From Leptoclinus maculatus (taxonomy: Eukaryota; Chordata; Actinopteri; Perciformes; Stichaeidae): a stretch of 64,000 nt of DNA. The notes below the pieces were generated by a model. It searched no databases. It saw nothing but the letters and a program-made list of their open reading frames with translations, and was not told the origin of the DNA. Position 1 is the stretch's first letter; the number at the start of each line of letters is the position of its first letter. This document shows positions 46,843 to 58,805 of this stretch, piece by piece. Made by a program: the position numbers and the translations under genes. The DNA is taken from the NCBI GenBank assembly GCA_032191485.1, contig JAVDOI010000011.1, positions 22,108,887 through 22,172,886 of the forward strand, given 5' to 3'.

Positions 46843-47540
46843 TCTCAGGTTGAGTCTTTGCTGCTTTAGACTATCCCACCTAAAAGAAAACCCAATTTTG
46901 GGTAGAGTTGAATTTAGGCTCTCGGAAGTGGCAAACGTTTGCCATCCAGAAACCTTAAAGCTGTAGTACTTTGACTTGTCCCCCCGTAGAACACCTTGGG
47001 GTGGAAATGCAACCGATCTGTCTGCTCCAGTGTAAAATCTTTACACATTTTTTACTTAGACCTGAATTCGCCAGGAGAGAGTGTGAATATAAAAGCCAAC
47101 ATGATCGCATTCCCTACTCGTCATATTTTGCCGGTTGGGCAACATCGCTAAAACAACTTTTTAATATTTGCCACTGATGTCTAATGCACATATTACATTG
47201 CCCAAAAAAAAGTCTACAGGAAGTCAGAATAAAGCTTTAAGAGACTGCATTTGGAGGCTGATATTGTCTTAGCATTTATGATTTTGACCTCGTGGTTTAT
47301 TTGCTCACACAGCTGTGTAAGAATCAGGTAGCCTATGGATTTATGTTTGATGCAAACTTCATAATATGATCTATATTATGACTTTACGCAAGAAACGTAC
47401 TTATCATAACCCGAAGCATGATCGTTTCCTTAATCTAACATTGTTTTGTCTGACTAGTCTTGTCATTGCCGCACTGACATAATTTCTATGGATATTATAG
47501 AAATGACTGTCGGACACAGTACAAAATATCAAAGGCGACG
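46843..47540. other. Non-coding, nothing firm recognised
   Basis: Near 47395-47480 a weak copy of the dispersed repeat may be present (ACGTACTTATCATAACCCG, AGCATGATCGTTTCCTTAAT). Otherwise single-copy in appearance. Confidence 0.4.
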
Positions 47541-47812
47541 TTAAAGGAACAGTGTGTAGCATGTGGGGGGATCTATTGGCAGAAAAATCCACATAGAGAG
47601 CGGGTCCTCTTCACGGAGCTGGCCACCACGTTTCTAAGGTAGCCCAGGACTGACAAACAAACTCTGGCTGCAGATCATTTTAATTATTTCATTATTTTCA
47701 CATCAGCCACCAAAGTTCTCCTACACACTTGGCACACGCCAGAAGTTTCAGTTGGTCGCAGTCTGCAACCTCACCGCTAGATGCCGCCAAATACCGCAAA
47801 CTGCATGTTTCA
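47541..47812 (+). mobile_element. Miniature DNA element, internally deleted
   Basis: Begins TTAAAGGAACAGTGTGTAGC and runs through GATCTATTGGCAGAAAAATC, ATAGAGAGCGGGTCCTCTTC, CACCACGTTTCTAAGGTAGC, AGTTCTCCTACACACTTGG and CAACCTCACCGCTAGATGCC to a degraded complementary end near 47812. I recognise the order as a very common non-autonomous element of spiny-rayed fishes whose ends read TTAAAGGAACAGTGTGTAG. The usual middle part is missing here and the right end is diverged, so no target duplication can be read. Confidence 0.7.
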
Positions 47813-48278
47813 AGCACAGTTTATTATTAGCACTTTTTATTCTCTTAAAGCCAAGCTATTTGGCTGTAAAACATATCTGAACTGCTTCACTAACTTCAGC
47901 GCAGGCCTAGAATGTGCACTGTACGTTGTAAAATTAAGCAAACAAATAGTCAAAAATGGAATTAAAACAAAAATTGGATCAGCCAGGGCAGCCATAATTC
48001 TCAAAGTCTCATACTGAGAATACACCTGCACCTCAGTACAGAAATAACAGAGACTGTTTAATGTAGAGAAGACAAAGCTTTTCACGGATGATCAGTAACC
48101 TGATATCGTCGGAATCATACAAGGATATTATTGGCCGGCTTACGATCCATATCATATCCTGACCAAGTCTAAAACCAGGAGGTAAAGGATCGCAAGTTTA
48201 AAATTGACAGCTGATGTCGAGGACATGCATGGACCGGAAGTTGAATGAAGCTGAATAAAGTTCAATTTAAAAAAAAAA
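47813..48278 (+). other. Possible poly(A)-tailed retroposed sequence
   Basis: An AATAAA at 48254-48259 is followed ten bases later by A10 (48269-48278), the arrangement left by insertion of a polyadenylated RNA. The upstream 450 bases show no coding frame I recognise, and no flanking duplication was found. Chance is not excluded. Confidence 0.3.
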
Positions 48279-49299
48279 GCTCAACCCTCAGGGTTTGATT
48301 CTCAATGAGGACACAACAGCTTTTACCTTGAGCTTCAGAGGTGACAGACAGACGACAGACAATAATGTCCCAGTCAAAGGTAGTTTAAGTTTGCTGTGTT
48401 CTGCAGACTTCTGGCAATCACACACTCTCCATAGAGTTCTCAAGAGCCTGACTATTAATCTGAGTGTGTGTGTGTGTGTGTGTGTGTGTTTAGTTAAGTG
48501 GTACCATCAATCTTCATTGAGCTCCTTCAGGGGAGGGAGTGAGACTACCTTTCTTTATCAGCCATCACACATGTCCATCTGTCCCCATCTGTCAGAGAGA
48601 GTGATGGAGACACACAGAAGGAAAGAGAGAGTGTGTGTCCATGTGTGTGTGAGAGTTTAGTTAAAGCCAAAGGAGAGTGCCTGCTTAATTGGCCTTCGCG
48701 GGGCAGGGGATGTGTCAGAGTCTGGCTGTGTGTGTCTGTGAAGTATTTATGAGGACTGGCATTGGTCTTTTGTAGACCCATGATGAAAAAAAACCCTTTA
48801 ATTCCTCTGTTTCATCTCTATTACCTGCCAGTTTCCCTGCTATCAGGAGGCGATTAACCTTAGCGTCGCACAAAGACTAGAAACACAGAAAAACAGCTGG
48901 CTTGGCTCTCTTTAAAAAAAGTAAAAAATGCCCACCAGCATTGTAAAGCTCACTGATTACCATGTTTGGTAAATCAGTACATATACTAAAATGCAATGAG
49001 TATTATTTTTTTCTTTTTAGGGGGAGTTTCAATGCTGTAACTATTAGCTTAGCATAGCTCAAGACTGGAAGCAGGGGGAAACCATCCAGTAGTACAAAAC
49101 CCTGTAAGAAAATAGAATAGAAGATTAAATATCTTTTGGAATATGTAGTAATTTTGGTGATGCCTGTCACAACTACAGTGCAAATTCTCCATGTCAAATA
49201 CGGCAGCTTGGTCACTGGCCCTACGCGTCAAACCGCGACGCTCTACATGGCCGTAGTTATGGCGTGGAGTAAAGAAGGAAATCAGGTGACGTGGGATAA
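48279..49299. other. Non-coding with TG arrays
   Basis: A TG array lies at 48464-48489, with further TG-rich pieces at 48629-48650 and 48724-48740. Nothing else recognised. Confidence 0.5.
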
Positions 49300-49385
49300 A
49301 AACAAAGGACTTTCACCCAGGAGACTGCTAAAACAAGTTGTTTCCTTTGTAAAGACAGTGTATGCGTGTAACAATCGAAAATTGA
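49300..49385 (-). repeat. Dispersed fish repeat, short fragment
   Basis: AAAGGACTTTCACCCAGGAG followed by CCTTTGTAAAGACAGTGTAT and GCGTGTAAC keeps both ends of the reverse block order while most of the middle is missing. Confidence 0.45.
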
Positions 49386-50207
49386 CACTTGGAAAACTGA
49401 CGCTAGAGGGGTACGTAGAGCATCACAGTTTAAAGGTCACTGACTAAGCTGCTGTGACATGTTGGGAGTGGGAACGTACCGATAAATACATAACCATGGC
49501 TACCAGTGCCAACAATCAATAGAAAGATTGCTAGTATTACAGAAAATAACCACTTATTTCAATGTATTTAGTGATCAGTGGAATACAGTGAGGAGTGGCA
49601 CCCGTCACCCCGAGCACAAAGTGGGTCAAACTTCATTGCAAAGCAGAGAAGGGCAAACCAAACAGGCCTGTTGGGAAGAGATTGGTTTTTTTGTCCAGCT
49701 GGCTAAAGTAATCATTACCACAGCGTTTCTATAATGCTGCCTTTTTCAGTCATTCTTACATTGTGTGTGTGTGGGGACAATTCTGTCCTGTTTTAATGGG
49801 AGGCCTCTTTAAAGTGAACCTAGTTTTAAGTCATGTAACCATTGATTCATTAATAACATGTATTTGTGATCAAATAAATAGTATCAGATACAAAGACTTT
49901 GGGTGAATTCACTCAATCCGCGTGGCTATCTTTACCTCAGAATGTTTTCCATCTCTCATCCTTATTTTATTAGGGGGACTCTAAAATGAAAAGGCAGAGA
50001 CGGCAGCCATCTCAGAATTGGCTGTTTTCGCCGCTGGGCCGTGAGAAGGGATGTTCAGCTGCGTTGGGAGGCAGTGTGCTGTGACTGATTCAAATACACA
50101 GCGGACGTCCGCACCGGGTCCCGACACACAAACACACGCGGCAGGAAACTGCCCCCCCACTAACACAGGGAGGGAAGTGAAAATATATTTGGCACCGCCG
50201 CCACACC

Positions 50208-50246
<39 letters not shown>

Positions 50247-51699
50247 CTTTGTGATCTAGAATATCACATGCAACGTTTTCGGAGGCAGAGTTCGGTCCAC
50301 GCTGCAGGCTAGTTTTGCATTGCAGAGAACATCGTAACACTGCTGTATGTCGTGAACGTGAGATAGTGAGATGAATAGAGGCGTGTGTGTGAAAAAGGTA
50401 TATGTGATATAAGTATCCACAGGGCAGTATATGTACATCAGAGAGGGATGCAGCACAGTTAAAAGAAACGGCATGAGGAGGTTGGAGGCTGTCTAGTGTG
50501 TATTGGTCAGTGAAGGGGCAGCATGTGATACCAAACAGCCTGAAGTGATTGCGGGTTCTATTTAACCCTTACATACTGTTCATATTTAATGCCTTCACAG
50601 TATGGTTCGGGTAAATTTTGACCCGGACCAAGAATTCCCTCATAGTAAGTGTCTATACCACATTTTAAACTACAGATCTATTTAGAATGTCTAAATAGCC
50701 TATGTTTCATTAATACATGTATGATTCATCCTTAATACATGTTTCAGAGAGCAGGGAGAGTGTATTATTTAAGTTTTACAACATTCGTTTTTGGAGAAAA
50801 ACCTCTACACATTATCATGTCCTGTTTTACATAAGACATAAAAACATAAAAGCCACAATGACTTAAATATATTGTATTTGGCCATCTGAGCACTATTGTA
50901 ACTCTACCATGAACAAACTCCAAAGGGATTCATCAGTTGCTATAACGTGTGAATAAAACTGCTTTGGACTCACTTTAAGTCTCCCTCAACTGACACGTTT
51001 CACACGCTCAACGCAGAGAAAAAGCCCAACTATATCGAGGCTATGACTTCATACCTGCCTGCACGCGACAGCTGATGTGAATGCGCTAATAAACAGTATG
51101 ATCCATATGACGAGGATGTTTAAACCGGTAACGAGCTCAGCTGCTGCTGAAAACTGAAAAGAAAACAAATTGTTGAGCTACAGACAAGTCCGCTGGACTG
51201 CTAGGCTAATTTGTGGTGGAACTATGAGTCATGGTTCAGATGTGCATCCTGTCTGTCCTCAGGATCAGCAGCTGACTGTGTGCTTTCTCTGCCCACAGTT
51301 GTTTTTTTTAGATTTCTTTGCCTTCGCGGCGCGGTCAGATCGCAGTCAAGTGCGCTGGGAGTGTGCCAAACTCACTTTTGGTAATTCCGTGGTCAGACCA
51401 GGGTACACTTGGGCACACGGTGGGATCAGAAAAGAATGGTCTGGGCTTTATATTCTTCATCACAATCGGAGTTTGTACAGTTGTCATGGAGATGGATCGG
51501 TTGTCATCGGGTATGGAACTTTAGTCATATGAATGGAGGAAGTTTCTTGTCTGTGGTCAAAGATGTAGCGTTCACCCAGGAACGCCTGGGACTGAAATTC
51601 AGCCTGGGACTTTGAGACGGAGAGGCATTTTAACACAAATGTAGCTCTAGCATAAGTTCAGACAGGAAGACTCTTGCATGCCTCAGCCCACATCTGCAT
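49386..51699. other. Non-coding; AC array and a GGGTCAAA-type fragment
   Basis: An AC array lies at 50211-50244. TTTAACCCTTACATACTGTT at 50561-50580 with GGTTCGGGTAAATTTTGACC at 50605-50624 resembles the end of a vertebrate TTAA-targeting repeat, but only one end is present. Open frames at 51170-51615 show no domain. Confidence 0.4.
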
Positions 51700-52200
51700 C
51701 ACTCCTCATGCAGGCACACTGGCTGTTATTGTTTGGGGCTGTCAATCATGATATCAGCTGTCTAGATCAGCTGGTCTCTCTAGCCAATAGCACAACAACA
51801 CGAGGACATCGCTAGCCTATCGTCTTGCTGCTGTCTCTCTTTAAATAGGATTGTCTCTCTACCTTCAGTACGTTCATGCCGCTGTTACGCAACCCTCCAC
51901 CTCCCCATCTCCGCAGATTCATGAGCTTCATCAACTCATCAACCTCATCAGCCACCATCACCACCAGTGTCTGGACTCCACGGGGGGATTTATATTGTTG
52001 CCGCTCAGGGCAATCACAACTCCATCACAAATCTCCTCGTCGAGTTCAAGCGCCAACGAATTTCTGTGTAATTCATTAACGCAGCATCTGTCATAATAAA
52101 TGTTAACTACTAATCATTCACTAGTCTCTCCTGATTGAAATAAGTTTTTTTGTATCTGCATCATCACCACTGCACTGAATCAAAACACAAACCAGCCAGA
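51700..52200 (+). other. LTR-like or promoter-containing segment, unassigned
   Basis: Contains a TTTAAATAGG TATA-type element near 51840, a CAT/CAC-rich transcribed-looking stretch and AATAAA at about 52095-52100. The order CCAAT (51784), TATA and poly(A) signal within about 320 bases is what an LTR shows. No TG...CA boundary with a flanking duplication was found. Confidence 0.25.
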
Positions 52201-52711
52201 CAAAGCCTAGGTCGACTGGAACACTTCATGACGTACTAAATAAAAATGTCCGAGCCAAAAGCGAGTATCAGTTTAACTTTGGAGGGGCGTGTGTAAAAAC
52301 TCTATGACCACCGGCCAGTTTGGCTTGGAATGGATCACCGCTTACACCACTCCAGCTTCCTCTCTCCGTTTTCCTCTCGTGTACCAGCAGAGATTTTAAG
52401 ATCAAAATTGTTGACTGTTTCACGACCAATCTCCTCTCACTCCCGTCCAGGCAAGGTTAGCAATTTACTTTTGTGTTCCAGTCTTTGTGTTAAGCTAGGC
52501 TAAATAGATCTCATCAAAATTAATATCGATCTTCGAATGTGACTCTGATCAGGAGTGTCTTGTCCTCTCAATTAGGTAACATAGTTCTTGGTTTGTGGCC
52601 CTGAATCAAGATGTTTGTTTGAAACCAGATCACCAACAACACTTGTCAAGTGAAACCCGATAGGTATTGGCAGACCGAGTAGAAATTGGCAGGAAATTGT
52701 GCTTCCTTTAC

Positions 52712-52714
<3 letters not shown>
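52201..52714. other. Non-coding, nothing recognised
   Basis: Single-copy in appearance up to the long GT array. Confidence 0.5.
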
Positions 52715-52804
<90 letters not shown>

Positions 52805-52821
52805 TGGTGGTGGTGGGGGGG
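52715..52821. repeat. (GT)44 microsatellite with GGT and G-run tail
   Basis: 88 uninterrupted bases of GT (52715-52802), then GGT units and a run of seven G. This is the longest pure dinucleotide array in the window. All frames across it are artefacts. Alternating purine-pyrimidine DNA of this length can adopt left-handed Z form. Confidence 0.97.
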
Positions 52822-53883
52822 ATTTTGTTCTCTGGTGCTCCGACCCAGAGGCGAGAGGAATTTATTCCTCCCTCCGGTGTGGATTGAGAGTATGAGAGAC
52901 ATACAGAGGAAATAATGTACTTCAAATGTTAAATGCTGTCAGTTTAACCACTACAAACCTTAAGAGGGCCCGCAGGTGTTCGGTGTAGAGGGATCTGATC
53001 GGGCTTTGTGAGCTCAGTGGGTGTGGTTCCCACACCATCATCTGCCCGGGAGGCATTTCAGAGTTGCAGGGTCCGTCTCGCACCACTTCGTCTTCATTTA
53101 TTATCGTGTTTGATTGTTGCATCATCTTCTAAATGGCTGCAGGTTCAGCAGGGTGTCAGTCACACTAATTGCATCTGCACCTATCGTCACAATCAATTTT
53201 GTTTGTTGACACGGTGAATTATCGAAGCAGGAAGGAAACAGAAACAAATAGTCGCTTGAACCTGGCGACCTGCTGAAAACAGGGACGAGTGAGGAAGGAA
53301 AGCACAAGTGTGTATGAGATATAGATATAAAAATGTCGATACATAACATACGGTTACATTTCATTTTAGTTGCTGATCTTATTTTAAAATGTGCTGGGTT
53401 GATGCGTATGTTCCTGCACGCTGTAATATGTGTGTGGCTGTGATGCTTTGCCGCTTCAGCGCAGCAACGTGAACATGGAGACAAACCAGTTCGGGCAGCG
53501 CCAGTGTCAGAGGGACAATTGGAGGAGTCACAGCTGGTGTCTCGTACTCACACACCAATTTCAGCCTGTCAGACTCAGTACGGACGATGGCCACGAGCAC
53601 AACAGGAGGTCCGTTAGCGGAGAGTAGACACACTTGCCCACTGTGTGTCGCCTCCACTCTGCCAGCTGCCAGACCGGAGCAGCCGTTCCACCTGGCATAT
53701 GTCTCAAATTCAAATGAGAACGTATAAGCAGACACAGTGTGTCAGGTGGACATGGAGCACATTTACACCTGAGGCTGCAGTCTTGTAGTAATGTACAGTT
53801 ATTATCTTCAGCCATTTTAACACACTGTATGTGTCAGTCCAAACTGCTTGGGTTTATTTGCTGGTTTGATCCAACAACACAAG
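52822..53883. other. Non-coding; one unassigned minus-strand open frame
   Basis: A minus-strand frame (53379-53735, 118 codons) is not explained by a recognised repeat and has mixed composition. No domain, signal peptide or clear splice sites are visible, and the overlapping plus frame is as plausible. I do not call it a gene. Confidence 0.4.
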
Positions 53884-54109
53884 GGTGTAGGCAGTGGCGG
53901 CTGGTGGAAAATGTTCTTGGTAGGGCTGTGCCACATCCAATCAATTTCAGCAAACATCCCAGAATGATTTAATGCAAACAAATTAAGGTATCAAACGCGC
54001 ATTACTACTTTGCAGTTAAATATTTAACATTTATTCCAACACGAAAAAAAGCAGTAAATAACACTTTCACAAACACGTCAGGACATCTTATTTTAGTCAC
54101 CCTCACAGG

Positions 54110-54315
54110 GAATTCAGTATAATATAATATATATAACATATAATAATATTCTGTATAATATAATAATATATATATATATCATATAATATTCTGTATAATA
54201 TAATAATATATATATCATATAATATTCTGTATAATATAATAATATATATATCATATAATATTCTGTATAATATAATAATATATATGTCATATAATAATAT
54301 TCACTATAATATAAA

Positions 54316-54380
<65 letters not shown>

Positions 54381-54385
54381 ACTAT
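54110..54385. repeat. Compound TA / higher-order / CA array within the hAT A copy
   Basis: Repeated ATAATATTCTGTATAATATA-type units, about 45 bases each and roughly four copies, then (CA)n at about 54316-54335 and (TA)n to 54379. The 744-bp copy has only a short TA zone at this place, so the array grew after or before the copies separated. It yields a false tyrosine/isoleucine-rich frame. Confidence 0.9.
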
Positions 54386-55009
54386 ATATCCATTTCTCAG
54401 ACAGGTGCTTCATGTCCCTCACTCCCTAACTGTCCATGCTGGTTCTGTCCCAGTTGTTTTAAAAAGATAAATAAGTTATTATCATGACGTCATCCAGCTA
54501 GTCAAACCTGTCTGGTGTACAGCTAGTAGAGAAGCTTCATGTACTGCTTCTCTTTCCTGCTAGTCTGCTGTCTGATTGTGAGGTCAGGCTGATCTGGGAT
54601 CAGCTCTTTCAGTAGTTTCTCCTCTCAGTTCTCCTCTCAAACGGGTCTTGGAGGAGTAGTGCTCACACTGGCGCTCTCCTGTAGAGACTTCTCCTGACGA
54701 GAACGCGCAGCTTGGGGCAGGAAAAAAACTGCCCCAAGCTGAATCTATTTGAGGACGCTGATTGGCTGAATTGTATGTCACTCATTTATATCTTTACTCA
54801 GCATTGGCTAAACTGCTTTATAGACCCGCCTCTTTGGGGCAGTTTTTCCAGCGCCCCAGCCAGCTGAGACGTGCACACACAGAGAGGAAGAGCAGACAGG
54901 CAGAGAGGACAAGCAGGAAAAGCATATATTTACCGCAGATATCATATTTTACACATATTACTGGGTGATTCCATGTTTCAAAAACACAAATATAGACAAT
55001 TTGTATAGT

Positions 55010-55053
55010 TTATTTTTATTTTTATTTTATTTTTATTTTTATTTTTATTTTTT
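55010..55053. repeat. (TTTTTA)n array inside the hAT A copy
   Basis: About seven units of ATTTTT with one shortened unit, next to the 3' end of the element on the plus strand. On the element's own strand it reads as an A-rich tract. Confidence 0.9.
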
Positions 55054-55138
55054 GTAGCTCTAGGGGGGGCGGCGCCCTAGCGCCCTCTATGGACCAGCCG
55101 CCACTGGGTGTAGGTATACATATACATAGGGTGGGGAC

Positions 55139-56570
55139 CAGTGGTGGGCCGTCAGGGCCAGCTCAGCCTTCTCTGCTGGCCTAAACAGAATCACAGAGTT
55201 ATAACTATTTTATAATTTAATACATTTTCAAAAATATATTATAAACATGTATTATAATTTGTTTTCCCATTAGCTTATTGTCTCATTGCACAGCTCCTGT
55301 CGTCCTCTGTTGCTCTGCTTCCAGCACAGCTTGTTTTAAGTAGAGCTTTTATCCAATCAGATTCAGCCCCTATTTCTCTATGTAAGGAGAGAGGCCCGAT
55401 GCCCGCTAGAGAGCCTTTGCAGTTTAAGTAAATGGGGACAATATTGTTGATTGTCATAGTCTTCAACCAATCAGATCTTTAGTTTGACATGTTGGGCGTA
55501 TTCTTTGACGTGCCAGTGGTACTCTGGTAGCCTGCTAAGTGCGTCTGCATTAACGTGCGCTGTGATTGGTCAGTGGGCCAGCGTGACTTTTGTCAAACAG
55601 AAAGCTAGCTAGCAGATCTTAGTATTTAGTAAGAGTTCAGGTTGAAACATATGTAAGAGAAGTTATGACATTTTTAGCGTTTTGCTTGGTGTAGATTCAT
55701 TTTTTTTTTTTTACCTAGCTTTGTTTTTTTAACACGCAATGGCTGAAGGAGGAGGAGGAATGGATTTGGGAGTTACTGACTTTGTTAACAAAGAAAGGAG
55801 GATGGACTTTGTCTTTAAGTGAACAGCAGCTTTGGTAAGTGAACTGCTTTTGTTTTTTTACATCTGCAGTAGCGTTACTACTGTGTTAATTTGTCTATCG
55901 TGTCGTTTCTATGAATAATATGAATGGCTCATGCTCTAGCGCTGCAGTGTTGCTGGATTGATTTGTTGCTTTGTTGTCATATAAATATATGTGACTGGTT
56001 CTTGTGAGTTTGTTCTTGTCATTGTGTTAATTACATTGATTCTGACTTGTCCGTTAATGACGAAGCATCCCGTCATCGCGGGGTTAGGTTCGAACATTTG
56101 ATTCTCTGTTTGGGCTGTTGTTTTCTTTTACAAAGCAAGAATTATGGTCTGGAGAAATGGGGATTGTGTGGCGATTGCTTTAGCCCTGTTTGAATCAGTA
56201 GCTGCTGTTGTTTCCCCACTAAGCTAGTTTAGCCTCCCTGAAGACACGTGCGGTGCTTCAGCTGTCTTTTGTTATTGTTCCGGGTTCAAAAGATCACAGC
56301 CCGTTGTCTCCTATGTGAGCGCAGTCCACCGAAAACACTATATTTCCCACAATTTAAGCTTCTGCATTTTCCAAATGCACTAGTATTATTCAAACATATT
56401 GTTCGGTTCGTAAGCCTCGTACCGAACGGTTTAATACGAATATGTGTATTGTTACACACCTAGAAACAAATAACCGTAGCTTGCACGTCATAATGAGATT
56501 ATTAGGAGATGGTTCAAGTGTAGTAGGACAGCACAGAAGGCCCAGGTATAAAATGCACGGCCCGCCACTG
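55139..56570 (+). mobile_element. hAT element, family B, complete but non-autonomous (1432 bp)
   Basis: Ends CAGTGGTGGGCCGT and ACGGCCCGCCACTG (14-base inverted repeats with one mismatch), flanked by the perfect 8-base duplication GTGGGGAC (55131-55138 and 56571-56578). It is the complete counterpart of the truncated copy at 16303-16984. A short frame starting ATGGCTGAAGGAGG (55739) is followed by a consensus splice donor GTAAGT at 55835-55840, which suggests the first exon of a longer parent element. No transposase catalytic domain remains. The remaining 700 bases after the donor are AT-rich and non-coding. Confidence 0.94.
55739..55822 (+). pseudogene. Possible first-exon remnant of a hAT transposase
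   Basis: 27 codons reading MAEGGGGMDLGVTDFVNKER and onward, then a stop, 12 bases before GTAAGT. A stretch DFVNKERRMDFVF looks protein-like. In the other family B copy the same place has one extra T that shifts the frame. The stop before the donor means it cannot join a downstream exon as it stands. Its relation to any hAT transposase is an inference. Confidence 0.25.
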
Positions 56571-56578
56571 GTGGGGAC

Positions 56579-58689
56579 ATATTTTGGGAGGGCAGAATTG
56601 TTGACCAATTATCGCTCAAACTCGTTCCCATCATCTTTGGAGTGAAGTCGTATTAGATCACTCGGATGTGCCCTCCCAGAAGCTGCGTCTCCAAGATGAA
56701 CTAGCATGCTAGCATTTGATTGGCTGAGAGGGAGGGGGCTATCTGAAGGCTTGCGTCTTGTGCGGATAGCGTACTCACTGCAAGACACGGAGGACGCAAG
56801 AGCTGATGGTTGTGCTTCAGTTTTTTTGCACTTGTGAAAAGTTTGGACTGCATTGTGGCTGGGAGTCATTGGTCTGAAGTAGCTCTGTGTCACTGTCTCT
56901 GTGCCCCTCTCACATTGACGTGAATAAGTGCCATCTGTACATTTTAAAAAGTTACTTCCCCAAACAAAAGACAGTAAGGGGACAGAAAAGAAAATCCTTT
57001 CTAAATGTGTTATGACTCAGCAGAGATGACATTACATTAAAAAAGTTGATCTACAGGAGAATAAATATTTAAGCGCCGGAGAGAGAAATTAAATATTGAG
57101 CAATAAGAGCCTTACTGCGTTATGTTCCATTCCATCCGCCAGAATTTAGTGTTTTTACATAAATAAAGACATTTCCATCATAAACGGGTGCGGAGAAAAT
57201 CACCAGAGTGCAAGAAATGCAAGTGTTCGATGCTCAATATGTTATGGGGGAGGACCCCAGATCCCAGCTTTTAAAATGTGTCCTCCACAATGTAGAAACC
57301 GAACCCACACCTGGCAACAACATCAGCAGCAGCAGCATCATTAAAACACGCACACACCTGTGGGCTCTGAACACGAATGATTCGACAGTGTGGTGTCTTT
57401 TCCTTGTCTTTTCTGATCTTCTGTGGTCACACATAACGAATATGTGCTGACATCATTTGTTTTCACAAGATAAACCTACTTAAAACACCACTTGGATGTG
57501 TCCCGATAAAAATAAGAACATGAACTTTTGTTGTTGTTGTTTGGTAGGAGAAATGAGAGTAGAGTGAGGAATCAAAGTCATGAATTAGATTGGTGTCTCA
57601 GTGACGGATAAAATGTGGCATCCTGCCAACCTCTTTATATGAAATAATCTTACATCCGAAGCCAAGAGACAGAAATCAAAAGAGAAATGAAAAGAAATGA
57701 GGGAAAGTAACGAAGAGAAAAGAAAAATGTCAGCTGAAGAGAAAAAAGGAGGGCAGAGCCGTCACCAGAATGAGTCATCAGGAGGACAAAAAGAAAAAAA
57801 AGAGTGAGAATAAAAAATGAAGGGGAAACACTTTTAGAAGGACTGAGAGAATGCAGAGCGGTGTGAGCTTTAATGAGAGAATGTGGAGGAGAGAAAAACG
57901 AACAGGTCTACATATGGAGCATTGATATGGAGAGGAGACAGCAGAGATAAACAGAGGATGATAGAGAGCAGATCTAGCCTGACAGTACGGCCCAGTGGCT
58001 GACTGCTGTTGACAGGAAGGAGGGAAGAAGAGGACAGGATTTTCCACTCTCTGAGAAACAACAGATACACGAAAGTAAATTAATAACGCGATGGGCCATC
58101 TGTTCTTCGTCTGACCCCTTGTAACCGGTCTAAAGGTTTTGAAGCCTCAGTCAGGAGCAGCTTTATGTTGCCCCCTGCCGAAACCAGGCTGCCTTTTCTC
58201 CGTAGCGATTCATCACAGTGAAATCCCCTCTTCTCCTCTTGAATTTGCTTACTTTACTTACCTTTTGATTCAAGTAGCCTGGCACCTATGAAAGACTGAA
58301 CAGGTCATCGCCCCCCATGGTCATCTCAACCCCTCTCCCTCAACTCTCTAATAACCTTTGACCACGCCACTCCAGTCCAGTCAGAACAAAGCCCCCACTT
58401 ATGGCTGTGGACTCATTTTGTCAAGAAGGCCCCCGCTGTCACCTTCTTCAAACCAAATTACATTCACTCACAGGCCCCCTCCGCCCCCTCTCGAAGCACT
58501 TCTGACAAGAGCATCACAAAGGTAAGGCCACGGTGGCTCTCGTCAACAGAGTGCTAGTGTGTGATGGGATATACCAGCCTAATGGAAATGGGTTAGATTA
58601 GACCTGCTTCACCCACCAGTAGGTTGAAAAGGCTGTTAGCATTTAATCACCTGGGTGATCTCCGATACGGATACAAGAGGACGAGGCCG
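56579..58689. other. Non-coding; purine-rich tract
   Basis: Strongly A/G-rich on the plus strand from about 57655 to 58040, with mostly AGAGA and GAAAA motifs. Otherwise single-copy in appearance. Open frames show no domain. Confidence 0.45.
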
Positions 58690-58805
58690 AACTCCGATAC
58701 CTAAACATACTTAACTTGCGTACGTGACTACGTTAAGTAACAAGCAGATTCATTTGATACAAAGCCATGATCTTTTCCTCAGCCTAACCAAGTAGGTTTA
58801 CTGCC
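58690..58805 (-). repeat. Dispersed fish repeat, partial (minus)
   Basis: AAACATACTTAACTTGCGTA, CGTGACTACGTTAAGTAAC, AGCCATGATCTTTTCCTCAG and CCTAACCAAGTAGGTTTACT give the reverse order of the middle part of the family. Confidence 0.6.

Larger units (their letters stand above)
53892..55106 (-). mobile_element. Non-autonomous hAT element, family A (1215 bp)
   Basis: Ends CAGTGGCGGCTGGT and ACCAGCCGCCACTG (14-base inverted repeats), flanked by the perfect 8-base duplication GGTGTAGG (53884-53891 and 55107-55114). Inverted relative to the 744-bp copy at 13618-14361 and longer. It keeps a central segment (about 54400-54700, with CTCCTCTCAGTTCTCCTCTC) that the other copy lacks, and it carries an expanded TA/CA array. 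Blocks shared with the other copy include CTATTTGAGGACGCTGATTG and ATTGTATGTCACTCATTTAT. No transposase frame. Confidence 0.94.

Noticed and set aside
52572..52925. Histidine/threonine- and cysteine/valine-rich frames
   Set aside because: Translation of the GT array in several frames.
53379..53735. 118-codon minus-strand open frame of mixed composition
   Set aside because: No known motif, no convincing splice sites, and the opposite strand is also open. Kept only as a remark.
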